DNA from: Candidatus Leucobacter sulfamidivorax
Lineage (GTDB): Bacteria; Actinomycetota; Actinomycetes; Actinomycetales; Microbacteriaceae
Direction of reading: 5' to 3'
DNA length: 64,000 bases
Assembly (NCBI GenBank): GCA_016771945.1
Contig: QZLF01000001.1
Coordinates: forward strand, 496,001 to 560,000
Shown here: positions 25,500 to 32,827 of the stretch, piece by piece
Layout of the letters: the number at the start of each line of letters is the position of its first letter
How positions within the stretch are numbered: the first letter of the stretch is position 1
Notes under the pieces: generated by a model
Database searches by the model: none
The model's input: only the letters and a program-made list of their open reading frames with translations
What the model was told of the DNA's origin: nothing
Position numbers and translations under genes: made by a program

Positions 25500-27098
25500 A
25501 TGAGCACCACCCCCGACATCATCCCGGCGGTCGTCGCCGACATCGACCCGGCCGTCGTGCAGGCGGCGCTCGCCGAGATGGCGGCGATCCTGGGCCAGGA
25601 TCGCGTGCTGCCCGGCGACGGCGACGGCGAGTTCCGCGACCCCTATCAGCCGGTCGAATGGCTGGCCTTCGCGGCCGCCGGAGTCGTGCAGCCCGACACC
25701 GCCGAGCAGGTGCAGCAGATCGTGCGCATCGCAGCGGCTCACGGGGTGCCGGTGTGGGCGCAGGGCCAGGGCCGCAACAACGGCTACGGCGGCGCGGCCC
25801 CGCGCGTCTCCGGCGGCATCACGATCAACTTCCGCCGGATGAACCGCGTGCTGGAGATCGACGAGGAGCTCGGCTACGCGCTCATCGAACCGGGCGTCTC
25901 CTTCCAGGAGCTGTACGAGGCCGTCGAGGCTGCAGGCGCGAACCTCATGGTCAGCGTGCCCGATCTCGGCTGGGGTTCGATGGGCGGCAACCAGCAGGAC
26001 AACGGCCTCACCTATCTGCCCTACGGCAAGGACTGGCGCAACATCTGCGGACTGGAGGTCGTCACGGCCGACGGCGAACTGCTGCGCACCGGCATGGGGG
26101 CGATGGCGGGCAACCAGTCGTGGAACCTCTACCGGCGCAGCCTCGGCCCGACGATCGAGCCGCTGTTCTTCCAGGGCAACTTCGGCGTCGTCACGAAGCT
26201 CGGCGTGTGGCTCATGCCGAAGCCGGAGGTCATCACGCACGTCCACATCGACGTGAAGCGCGACGAGGATCTGATCCCGCTCGTCGACACGCTGCGCCGG
26301 CTGCGGCTCGACGGCACGATCGACGGCGTGCCCTGCATCCTGAACACCCTGCTCATCGCCTCGACCATCGCGCCGCGCGCGCACTGGTACGAGCCCGAGG
26401 AGGGCGTGATCCCCGACGAGGCCATCGACGAGATCGCGGAGCGGATCGGCATCGGCCGCTGGCATCTGCGGCTCGCGCTCTACGGCGACCGCCCGGTCAA
26501 CGAGCACAACCTGGCGAAGATCGAGCGGGAGTTCGGCGCCATCCCCGACGCCCGGATCCGCAGCGCGACCACCGGGCCGGAGGAGTGGGCCGAGCTGCCC
26601 GATCCCTCGGATCGCGTCTACGCCGGGGTGCCGAACCAGGACTGGACGACGATGGCCGGCTGGCGCGGCGGCGAGCACGGCGGGCACATGTCGTTCACCC
26701 CGGTGGCGCCGCTCACGGGACGCAAGGTGTACGAGCTGCAGATGTGGCTCAAGGCCCGGTTCGAGAGGAACGGGCTCGACCACACCGCCGACCTGATCGT
26801 CGTGAACGAGCGCTCGCTCTGCAGCGTCGCCGGCATCACCTTCGACATCGACGACGAGGAGGCGACCGCCGACGGCTACCGGGTGATGCAGGAGCTCGTG
26901 CGCGAGGCGGGCGGGATCGGCTACGGCGAGTATCGCGCCCATCTGCACTTCATGGATCTCGCGCAGGAGCAGTTCGGCTTCGGCGATCACGCCTACCGGC
27001 GCTTCGTCGAGCGGATCAAGGACGCGGTGGATCCGCAGGGGATCCTGAGCCCCGGCCGCCACGGCATCTGGCCCGCGGCGATGCGGGGCGGGCGATGA
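25500..27098 (+). CDS. VAO-family FAD-linked oxidase (4-cresol dehydrogenase-like)
   Basis: A 532-residue flavoprotein of the vanillyl-alcohol-oxidase/p-cresol methylhydroxylase family. The FAD domain contains VWAQGQGRNNGYGG and the LGWGSMGGNQQDNG region, and the C terminus carries the short family motif HGIWP. Members oxidise para-alkyl phenols, vanillyl alcohol or eugenol to quinone methides. The VAO-type histidine or PCMH-type tyrosine for covalent FAD cannot be assigned by eye. No cytochrome subunit gene is next to it, so it may use oxygen. The stop overlaps the SDR start (ATGA). Confidence 0.85.
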   Translation: MSTTPDIIPAVVADIDPAVVQAALAEMAAILGQDRVLPGDGDGEFRDPYQPVEWLAFAAAGVVQPDTAEQVQQIVRIAAAHGVPVWAQGQGRNNGYGGAAPRVSGGITINFRRMNRVLEIDEELGYALIEPGVSFQELYEAVEAAGANLMVSVPDLGWGSMGGNQQDNGLTYLPYGKDWRNICGLEVVTADGELLRTGMGAMAGNQSWNLYRRSLGPTIEPLFFQGNFGVVTKLGVWLMPKPEVITHVHIDVKRDEDLIPLVDTLRRLRLDGTIDGVPCILNTLLIASTIAPRAHWYEPEEGVIPDEAIDEIAERIGIGRWHLRLALYGDRPVNEHNLAKIEREFGAIPDARIRSATTGPEEWAELPDPSDRVYAGVPNQDWTTMAGWRGGEHGGHMSFTPVAPLTGRKVYELQMWLKARFERNGLDHTADLIVVNERSLCSVAGITFDIDDEEATADGYRVMQELVREAGGIGYGEYRAHLHFMDLAQEQFGFGDHAYRRFVERIKDAVDPQGILSPGRHGIWPAAMRGGR

Positions 27099-27826
27099 GC
27101 GCCGCACGGGCGACGGGCGCCGCACGGGTCGCGGTCGTCTCGGGCGCGGCCCGGGGCATCGGCGCGGCCATCGCCGAGCGGCTGCGCGCGGACGGCTTCA
27201 CCGTGGTGAGCCTGGATCTGCAGCGCCCCGACGCGGCGCGCGAGGGGATCGTCGACCTCGTCTGCGACATCGCGGATCCCGAGGCGGTCGCGGCGGCGGT
27301 CGCGCGGGCGGGGGAGGAGGGGCGGATCGACGCGCTCGTGCACTGCGCGGCCTATCAGGTGATCGCGCCCTTCGCCGAGCTCGACCCCGCGGTGTGGGAC
27401 CGCACCTTCGCGGTGAACGTGCGCGCCGGCTTCGACCTGGTGCGCGCGGTGCTGCCCGGCATGCGGGCGGCGGGCCGGGGACGCATCGTCATGATCACCT
27501 CGTCGAGCCAGTTCACCCCGCCGCCGATGATGACCCACTACATCGCGAGCAAGGGCGCGCTGACCGGCATGGTGCGCGCGCTCGCCACCGAGCTCGGCCC
27601 GATGGGCATCACCGTGAACGCGGTCGCCCCCGGCCTCACCGCCACCGCGCACGCGCTCGAGGACGTGCCAGAGGCCCACTTCGAGCTGGTGCGCTCGCGC
27701 CAGGCGATCCCGCGCACTGGCCGGCCGGAGGACATCGCCGCGGTGGTGTCCTTCGCGGTCTCCGACGACGCGGCCTTCATGACCGGGCAGACCCTGCTCG
27801 TCGACGGCGGTGAGGGGCGGATCTAG
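27095..27826 (+). CDS. SDR family oxidoreductase
   Basis: A 243-residue classical short-chain dehydrogenase: VVSGAARGIGAAIA cofactor motif, catalytic serine in MITSSSQ, tyrosine and lysine in HYIASKGAL, C-terminal VDGGEGR. It is the last gene of the GntR-OCD-DapA-VAO operon and overlaps the flavin oxidase (ATGA). It probably oxidises an alcohol made in that pathway. Confidence 0.88.
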   Translation: MSAARATGAARVAVVSGAARGIGAAIAERLRADGFTVVSLDLQRPDAAREGIVDLVCDIADPEAVAAAVARAGEEGRIDALVHCAAYQVIAPFAELDPAVWDRTFAVNVRAGFDLVRAVLPGMRAAGRGRIVMITSSSQFTPPPMMTHYIASKGALTGMVRALATELGPMGITVNAVAPGLTATAHALEDVPEAHFELVRSRQAIPRTGRPEDIAAVVSFAVSDDAAFMTGQTLLVDGGEGRI

Positions 27827-27845
27827 CCCCGCGTCCCGAAACTGC

Positions 27846-27901
27846 GAATACCTGGCATGTCGAATGAGGGGGAGCGCTTTCGACGCCCCGGCCATCAGGA
27901 T
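27846..27901 (+). promoter_or_regulatory. Regulon site F and -10 box, SDR/SnoaL operon
   Basis: GAATACCTGGCATGT (27846-27860) with CAGGAT at 27896-27901, 45.5 bp centre to centre. Confidence 0.55.
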
Positions 27902-27930
27902 GGACTCATCCGAGGAACGAAGGAGTTGCA

Positions 27931-28695
27931 ATGGGACGGCTGCAGGGCAAGGTCGCGCTGATCACGGGGATCGGCGCCGGCATGGGCCGGGAGGCCGCGA
28001 GGCGCTTCGCCGCCGAGGGCGCGAAGGTCGTCGGCTGCGATCTGAACACCGCGAAGCTCGATGAGGTCGTGGCCGAGGTCAGGGCCGCGGGCGGCGAGAT
28101 CACCGGCTTCACGGTTGACGCCGGCGACCCGCAGCAGGTGTCGCAGTGGATCGACGACGCCGTATCGACGTACGGCGCGATCGACGTGCTCTACAACAAC
28201 GCGGGCTGGCAGGCGCCGTTCCGCACGATCGACGAGCTCCCCGTCGAGGACTGGCAGAAGAACATCAACCTCGAGCTCAACATCGTCTTCTACGCCGTGC
28301 ACTTCGCCTGGCCGCATCTGAAGGCCTCCCGCGGCGTGATCATCAACATCGGCTCGATCGCCGGCATCCGCGGCGTCGAGTTCATCCCGCAGAACGTGCA
28401 CGGCACCGCGAAGGGCGGCGTCATCAACCTCACCCAGCAGCTCGCCGTCGAGGGCGGCCCGTTCGGCATCCGCGCGGTCTGCATCTCGCCCGGCTTCATC
28501 GAGACCGAGGCGACCGCGTTCCTCGTCAATGATCCGCCGCCCCCGCTCAAGGAGACCTGGGACCGCATCCCGCTGCGCCGCGTCGGCCGGCCCGACGACA
28601 TCGTGAGCGCCGCGGTGTTCCTGGCCTCCGACGAGGCCTCGTGGATCACCGGCGTCAACCTCGTGGTCGACGGCGGCGGATCGGTGCTGGGTTGA
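27931..28695 (+). CDS. SDR family protein with His in place of catalytic Tyr
   Basis: A 254-residue SDR with a normal cofactor motif (TGIGAGMG), NNAG, and the active-site serine in NIGSIAG. The YxxxK motif reads HGTAK, so histidine stands where tyrosine is expected. A subgroup of SDRs with this change is known to exist; the catalytic consequence is unclear. AAGGAG precedes ATG 27931. It is followed after 52 bp by an NTF2-fold gene and is under regulon site F. Confidence 0.87.
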   Translation: MGRLQGKVALITGIGAGMGREAARRFAAEGAKVVGCDLNTAKLDEVVAEVRAAGGEITGFTVDAGDPQQVSQWIDDAVSTYGAIDVLYNNAGWQAPFRTIDELPVEDWQKNINLELNIVFYAVHFAWPHLKASRGVIINIGSIAGIRGVEFIPQNVHGTAKGGVINLTQQLAVEGGPFGIRAVCISPGFIETEATAFLVNDPPPPLKETWDRIPLRRVGRPDDIVSAAVFLASDEASWITGVNLVVDGGGSVLG

Positions 28696-28747
28696 ACAGC
28701 CCGCTCGGCCAGGCACAGGGAATAGACGGACGGAAAGAGGAATGACG

Positions 28748-29404
28748 ATGACGGAGCAGAACGGCGAGCTCTCGCTCGAGACGAGGCTGGGCAAGCTGGA
28801 GGCGGTGCAGGCGATCCAGAACCTCATGGGCCGCTACTCGTACTGGCACACCGCCAACATGCACGGGGAGTGCCTCGACCTGTTCGCCATGACGCGGGAC
28901 GACGTCAGCGCGGAGATGATGTGGGGCGTCTACGAGGGCCCCGAGAGCCTGCGCCGGCTCTACCCCGGATACCACGTCTGGACCGACGGTGACATGAAGG
29001 GCAAGATGCACATGCACCTCATGACGACGCAGGTCATCGAGGTCGCCGACGATCTGCAGACCGCGCGCGGATCCTGGATCTCCCCGGGCCTCGAGACGAT
29101 GTCGTTCGTCGCGGGCGATTCGAACGACGCGTTCTGGGCGTGGTGCAAGTACGGCGTCGACTTCATCCGCGAGAACGGCGAGTGGAAGATCTGGCACCTG
29201 CACGTCTACGGCCTGTTCATGACGCCGTACGGCAAGCCCTGGACGGAGGACTCGATGGAGCACGGCGCCCCGCCCATGCCCGACGAGTTCCTGCCCGACA
29301 AGCCTCCGACGACCTACTGGATGTACTCGCAGGATCGCGTCTACGCGAACGAGCCGGCGCCGCCGGCCCCCTACGCGACCTTCGACGAGGCCGATCGCTA
29401 CTGA
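28748..29404 (+). CDS. SnoaL/NTF2-fold protein, long form
   Basis: A 218-residue protein with a SnoaL_4-like domain: an N-terminal helix (LGKLEAVQAIQNLMGRYSYWH), then MHMHLMTTQVIEV, FWAWCKYGVDFIRENGEWKIWHLHVYGLF, and a proline-rich C-terminal arm of about 50 residues. Related proteins are dehydratases, ketosteroid-isomerase-like enzymes or aromatic-ring dioxygenase small-subunit-like folds. ATG 28748 is preferred over 28742 because GAGG lies seven bases upstream of it. Confidence 0.78.
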   Translation: MTEQNGELSLETRLGKLEAVQAIQNLMGRYSYWHTANMHGECLDLFAMTRDDVSAEMMWGVYEGPESLRRLYPGYHVWTDGDMKGKMHMHLMTTQVIEVADDLQTARGSWISPGLETMSFVAGDSNDAFWAWCKYGVDFIRENGEWKIWHLHVYGLFMTPYGKPWTEDSMEHGAPPMPDEFLPDKPPTTYWMYSQDRVYANEPAPPAPYATFDEADRY

Positions 29405-29419
29405 TCCGACGCCTCCCAG

Positions 29420-29454
29420 CGCTGTGCCCTCGCCGACTCGGCGGGGGCACAGCG
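29420..29454. terminator. 17-bp stem terminator between convergent genes
   Basis: CGCTGTGCCCTCGCCGA pairs with TCGGCGGGGGCACAGCG with a single mismatch and a very short loop. It separates the SnoaL gene and the convergent TetR gene. Confidence 0.65.
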
Positions 29455-29479
29455 TCGTATGAGCCGCCTGCGCCGCGCG

Positions 29480-30109
29480 TCAGAGGCCGGCGGCGGCGAA
29501 GCCGGCTTCGAGGATCGCGTAGCCGCGGCGAATGGTCTCGATGGCGGTCTCCCGCACCGCCTCGGGGGATTCGCCGCGCGCCATCGCGGCGCCGCGCGCC
29601 TCCATCGCCGACCAGTGGAATCCGGTCATCGCGCGCGCCAGGCCGTCTGCCAGCCCGCCTCGCTCCAGGCTCGGATCCTGCTCGAGCAGCGCGTCCCTCG
29701 TGATGCGCGTGTGCGCCTCGAACATCGAGAGCCGCCGCTGCTGCAGCGTGGGGCTCATGGCGATCATGTGCACGGCTTGGGCGAACTCGCCGGGGTAGCC
29801 GGGGTCGAGGTCGATCATGTCGAGTGCGTTCTCCATGACCGCCTCGCTGATGCGCTGCCCGGGCCTCCGCTCGCGGAGGCTCCGCTCGAACATCGTCAGC
29901 ACGAGTTCGTCGTGTCGGAACACGATGTCGTCCTTGCGCGGGAAGTGGTTGAACACGGTTCGGGTCGAGACCCCGGCCGCAGCAGCGATCTGGGCCATGG
30001 TCACCCGTTCGAAGCCGTGCTCGGAGAAGAGCGGCCAAGCGGCGTCCAGGATCCGCTCCCGGCGTTCCTCGCGGGCACGTACCCGCGCGTCCGTCGACGG
30101 TGTGCTCAT
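29480..30109 (-). CDS. TetR-family regulator, divergent from FMO/ABC operon
   Basis: A 209-residue TetR-type repressor with the helix-turn-helix VTMAQIAAAAGVSTRTVFNHFPRKDDI near residues 38-65 and the TetR_C-type helical domain. ATG 30109 follows GGAAGG by five bases. It is divergent from the operon at 30221 and two copies of TGCAGTCGATGCA lie between them, the classic layout of a TetR repressor controlling itself and its neighbour. Confidence 0.88.
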   Translation of the reverse strand: MSTPSTDARVRAREERRERILDAAWPLFSEHGFERVTMAQIAAAAGVSTRTVFNHFPRKDDIVFRHDELVLTMFERSLRERRPGQRISEAVMENALDMIDLDPGYPGEFAQAVHMIAMSPTLQQRRLSMFEAHTRITRDALLEQDPSLERGGLADGLARAMTGFHWSAMEARGAAMARGESPEAVRETAIETIRRGYAILEAGFAAAGL

Positions 30110-30137
30110 CGATACCTTCCATCGTTCGAGAAGAATG

Positions 30138-30187
30138 TGCAGTCGATGCAACTAAGTGCTACTGTCACTTTACTTGCAGTCGATGCA
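30138..30187. promoter_or_regulatory. Two TetR-type operators (TGCAGTCGATGCA twice)
   Basis: TGCAGTCGATGCA occurs at 30138-30150 and 30175-30187, centres 37 bp apart. The second copy extends to a perfect-armed palindrome ACTTGCA-N5-TGCAAGT (30172-30190). They fill the divergent region between the TetR gene and the SnoaL/FMO/ABC operon. Confidence 0.68.
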
Positions 30188-30220
30188 AGTACAAAGTCCC
30201 AGCATCGAAGGAGATGTGAG

Positions 30221-30622
30221 ATGCCCCGTCCCGAAGAGAACATCGCGACCGCCATCGCATTCTTGCAGACCGGGCTCGATCAGCGCCGACCCGAAGAGGC
30301 GATCGAGAGGTACGTGGGCGATGAATACATCCAGCACAACCCCAATGTGGCCTCGGGCAAGCAGGGCTTCATCGATATGGTGCACGAGGTGTTCGACCCG
30401 ATGCCGGAGGACGCTCCGAGCCCGACGCTGAAGAAGACCATCGCAACGGAGGATCACGCCTGGCTGCTCTGGCACTCGCCGGACCGCGAGCCCGGCGGGC
30501 CCGGCGGCGCGCTCGTGGAGATCTTCCGCTTCGACGGGAACGGCAAGATCGTGGAGCACTGGGATGTGCACGCGCCCCTGAAGCCCGCGGCCGAGTACAA
30601 GCACGCGAACGGGGCGTTCTGA
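30221..30622 (+). CDS. SnoaL-like (ester cyclase type) protein
   Basis: A 133-residue SnoaL/NTF2-fold protein with the pattern YVGDEYIQHNPNVASGKQGF, then ALVEIFRFDGNGKIVEHWDVH, which is typical of the SnoaL-like polyketide cyclase/predicted ester cyclase group. AAGGAG lies seven bases before ATG 30221. It is the first gene of a long operon repressed, probably, by the divergent TetR. The stop overlaps the next start (TGATG). Confidence 0.82.
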   Translation: MPRPEENIATAIAFLQTGLDQRRPEEAIERYVGDEYIQHNPNVASGKQGFIDMVHEVFDPMPEDAPSPTLKKTIATEDHAWLLWHSPDREPGGPGGALVEIFRFDGNGKIVEHWDVHAPLKPAAEYKHANGAF

Positions 30623-31830
30623 TGCGCGTCGCGAAGGTCGCGATCGTCGGGGCCGGCCCCGCGGGCGGCTCGGCGGCCGTGTGGCTCGCCGAGCGCGGCG
30701 TCGACGTCACCCTGATCGAGGCGAGCCACAACACCTCGATCAACGGGCAGGCGGTCACCTTCGGGCCGCAGATGCACCGGGGCATCCACGAACTCGGGCT
30801 GCTCGAGGAGATGGTGTCGCGCGGCAACAACTTCGACGGCGTGGCCGCCGATGTCGAGCCCGGCGGCGAGACGCGCGCGGCGAAGTCCGAGCCGATGGTC
30901 CCGGGCGTCCGGCCGATGCTCACGATGCGGCGCCAGGAGCTGCACGAGCTGCTGGTGGAGCGGGCGCAGCGGGCCGGCGCGCGCTACCTGCTCGGAGTGA
31001 GCTTCGAGAGCCTGCGCGATCTCGGCGATGCGATCGAGATCACACTCTCCGACGGCCAGGTGGAGCGCTACGACCTGCTCATCGGGGCCGACGGCATCCG
31101 CTCGAAGGTGCGCGGGTTCATCGCCCCCGAGGTCGAGGTCGAGCCGCTGCCGCAGGGCGCGTACCGCGCGGTCGTCGACGACGTCACCCGCGACGACCAT
31201 CCGGGCCTCAGCTACATGGGCTCGCGCGACGACTACATGTGCGGCTACATCGAGCTCTACGGCGGCCTCACCTACGTGACCATCGCCTACAACCACGAGG
31301 AGGAGCGGATCGCGCACGCCGATGTGCCGCGCAGGATGCGCGAGATCCTCGCCCCGGAGCTCGGCGAGATGGCGCGCCTGCGCGATCTCGTGACCGACGA
31401 GCTCGCCGACATCCCCGGGCGGGTCAGCTTCCGCAAGATGGAGACCGTCATGGTCGACGGGCCCTGGCACCGGGGCCGGGTCGTGCTCGTCGGGGACGCC
31501 GCTCACGGCACCACGCCGAACCTCGGCCTGGGCGCGGGCAGCGCGATGGAGGACGTGCTCGTACTCATGCGCAAGCTCGCCGACGACTCGCCGAAGACCC
31601 TCGACCGGCTGCTGGAGGACTACTCGAACGAGCGCCTCGCCCGCATCCTCGTGGTGAACCGCAACTCGGCCCGGCTCTGCCGACTGCAGTGCGAGCACGG
31701 CTCGAACAGCCCCGTGCTGCTCGAGGAGTACGCGAAGGCCGCGGCAGAGTTCGATGCGACGGTCTCGCCGACGGGCTCCAGCGCCTACGTCGACGTGTTC
31801 GCCGACTTCAGGGATTCGGACGCCGCCTGA
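30622..31830 (+). CDS. FAD-dependent monooxygenase (aromatic hydroxylase type)
   Basis: A 402-residue class A flavin monooxygenase: VAIVGAGPAGGSAAVWLAE (FAD), GADGIRSKVR (DG motif) and VLVGDAAHGTTPNLGLGAG (GD motif) are all canonical, unlike the paralogue at 10234. It probably hydroxylates the compound taken up by the ABC transporter encoded directly downstream. Translation is coupled to the SnoaL-like gene (TGATG) and through an 18-codon ORF to the first permease gene. Confidence 0.9.
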   Translation: MRVAKVAIVGAGPAGGSAAVWLAERGVDVTLIEASHNTSINGQAVTFGPQMHRGIHELGLLEEMVSRGNNFDGVAADVEPGGETRAAKSEPMVPGVRPMLTMRRQELHELLVERAQRAGARYLLGVSFESLRDLGDAIEITLSDGQVERYDLLIGADGIRSKVRGFIAPEVEVEPLPQGAYRAVVDDVTRDDHPGLSYMGSRDDYMCGYIELYGGLTYVTIAYNHEEERIAHADVPRRMREILAPELGEMARLRDLVTDELADIPGRVSFRKMETVMVDGPWHRGRVVLVGDAAHGTTPNLGLGAGSAMEDVLVLMRKLADDSPKTLDRLLEDYSNERLARILVVNRNSARLCRLQCEHGSNSPVLLEEYAKAAAEFDATVSPTGSSAYVDVFADFRDSDAA

Positions 31831-31886
31831 TGCACTCCGCCGCCGACGCCCACGCGGAGCCCGGTCCCGGCAGCCGGGAGGCCTGA
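31830..31886 (+). CDS. 18-codon bridging ORF between FMO and permease genes
   Basis: The FMO stop TGA overlaps an ATG (TGATG at 31828-31832). The 18-codon ORF that follows, MHSAADAHAEPGPGSREA, ends in a TGA that overlaps the permease ATG in the same way (31884-31888). The reading ribosome could thus pass from gene to gene. It may be only a coupling device; no function as a peptide is suggested. Confidence 0.35.
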   Translation: MHSAADAHAEPGPGSREA

Positions 31887-32827
31887 TGCTGGGCTTCATC
31901 CTGCGCCGAGTCGGGCTGGGGCTGGTGATGCTCTTCGCCGCCGTCACCCTGATGTTCTTCCTCGTGTCGGTGAACCCGGAGTCGATCGCCCGCACGATGC
32001 TGGGCGGCTCGGCGACCCCGGATGCGATCGCCGATCGCGTCGCGGAGATGGGGCTCGACCGTCCGATCGTCGTGCGCTACGGCGAGTGGCTCCTCGGCCT
32101 GCTGCGCGGGGATCTCGGCGAGTCGTACGTGTGGGGCACCTCCGTCAACGCCACCATCGCCCAGCACCTGCCGGTCACGCTGTCGATCGTCATCGGGGCG
32201 GTGCTCGTCACCGCGGTGCTCGCCGTCCTCCTCGGGACGACGGCGGCGCTCCGTCGCGGCTGGATCGACCGCCTGCTGCAGCTGCTCGCGGTCTTCGGCA
32301 CCGCGCTGCCCGGCTTCCTCGTGGCGCTGCTGCTGGTCACCGTGTTCGCCATCCAGCTGCAGTGGTTCCCCGCGATCGGCTACACCGCCTTCGCGAAGGA
32401 TCCGCGGATGTGGGCGCTGGGACTCGTGCTGCCGGTCGCCTCGATCTGCGTCGTCGCGACCTCCGCCGCGGCGATGCAGATGCGGGCCGCCGTGATCGAG
32501 GTCGGCAATCGCGATTTCGTGCGCACCCTGCGCAGCCGCGGCTTCTCCGAGCGGCGGGTCGTCGGCGTGCACGTGCTGCGCGCGGCGGCGCCGGTGGTGC
32601 TCAGCGTGCTGTCGCTGCAGTTCGTCGGCATGCTCTCGGGCGTCGTCGTGGTCGAGCAGATCTTCGCGCTGCAGGGCATCGGCAGCGACGCCCTGAACGC
32701 GACGACGAAGGGCGACGTACCCGTCGTGCTCGGCGTGATCGTGGTCTGCGTGGTCATCGTCGTGCTCGTGAACCTGGCCATCGACCTGCTCAACGCCTGG
32801 ATCAACCCGAAGGTGCGATTGACATGA
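31886..32827 (+). CDS. ABC transporter permease (DppB/OppB type)
   Basis: A 313-residue inner-membrane permease of the oligopeptide/nickel class: it begins MLGFILRRVGLGLVMLF, has the N-terminal OppB block, and about six helices ending LLNAWINPKVR. It pairs with the permease domain of the next gene. The stop overlaps the next start (ATGA). Weak Shine-Dalgarno; translation is probably coupled through the preceding small ORF. Confidence 0.9.
   Translation: MLGFILRRVGLGLVMLFAAVTLMFFLVSVNPESIARTMLGGSATPDAIADRVAEMGLDRPIVVRYGEWLLGLLRGDLGESYVWGTSVNATIAQHLPVTLSIVIGAVLVTAVLAVLLGTTAALRRGWIDRLLQLLAVFGTALPGFLVALLLVTVFAIQLQWFPAIGYTAFAKDPRMWALGLVLPVASICVVATSAAAMQMRAAVIEVGNRDFVRTLRSRGFSERRVVGVHVLRAAAPVVLSVLSLQFVGMLSGVVVVEQIFALQGIGSDALNATTKGDVPVVLGVIVVCVVIVVLVNLAIDLLNAWINPKVRLT

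Noticed and set aside
23124-27125. Minus-strand open frame of 1333 codons
   Set aside because: It lies opposite five well-recognised genes (GntR to VAO oxidase), has the Arg/His/Leu/Ala-rich composition of antisense frames in GC-rich DNA, and shows no family motif.
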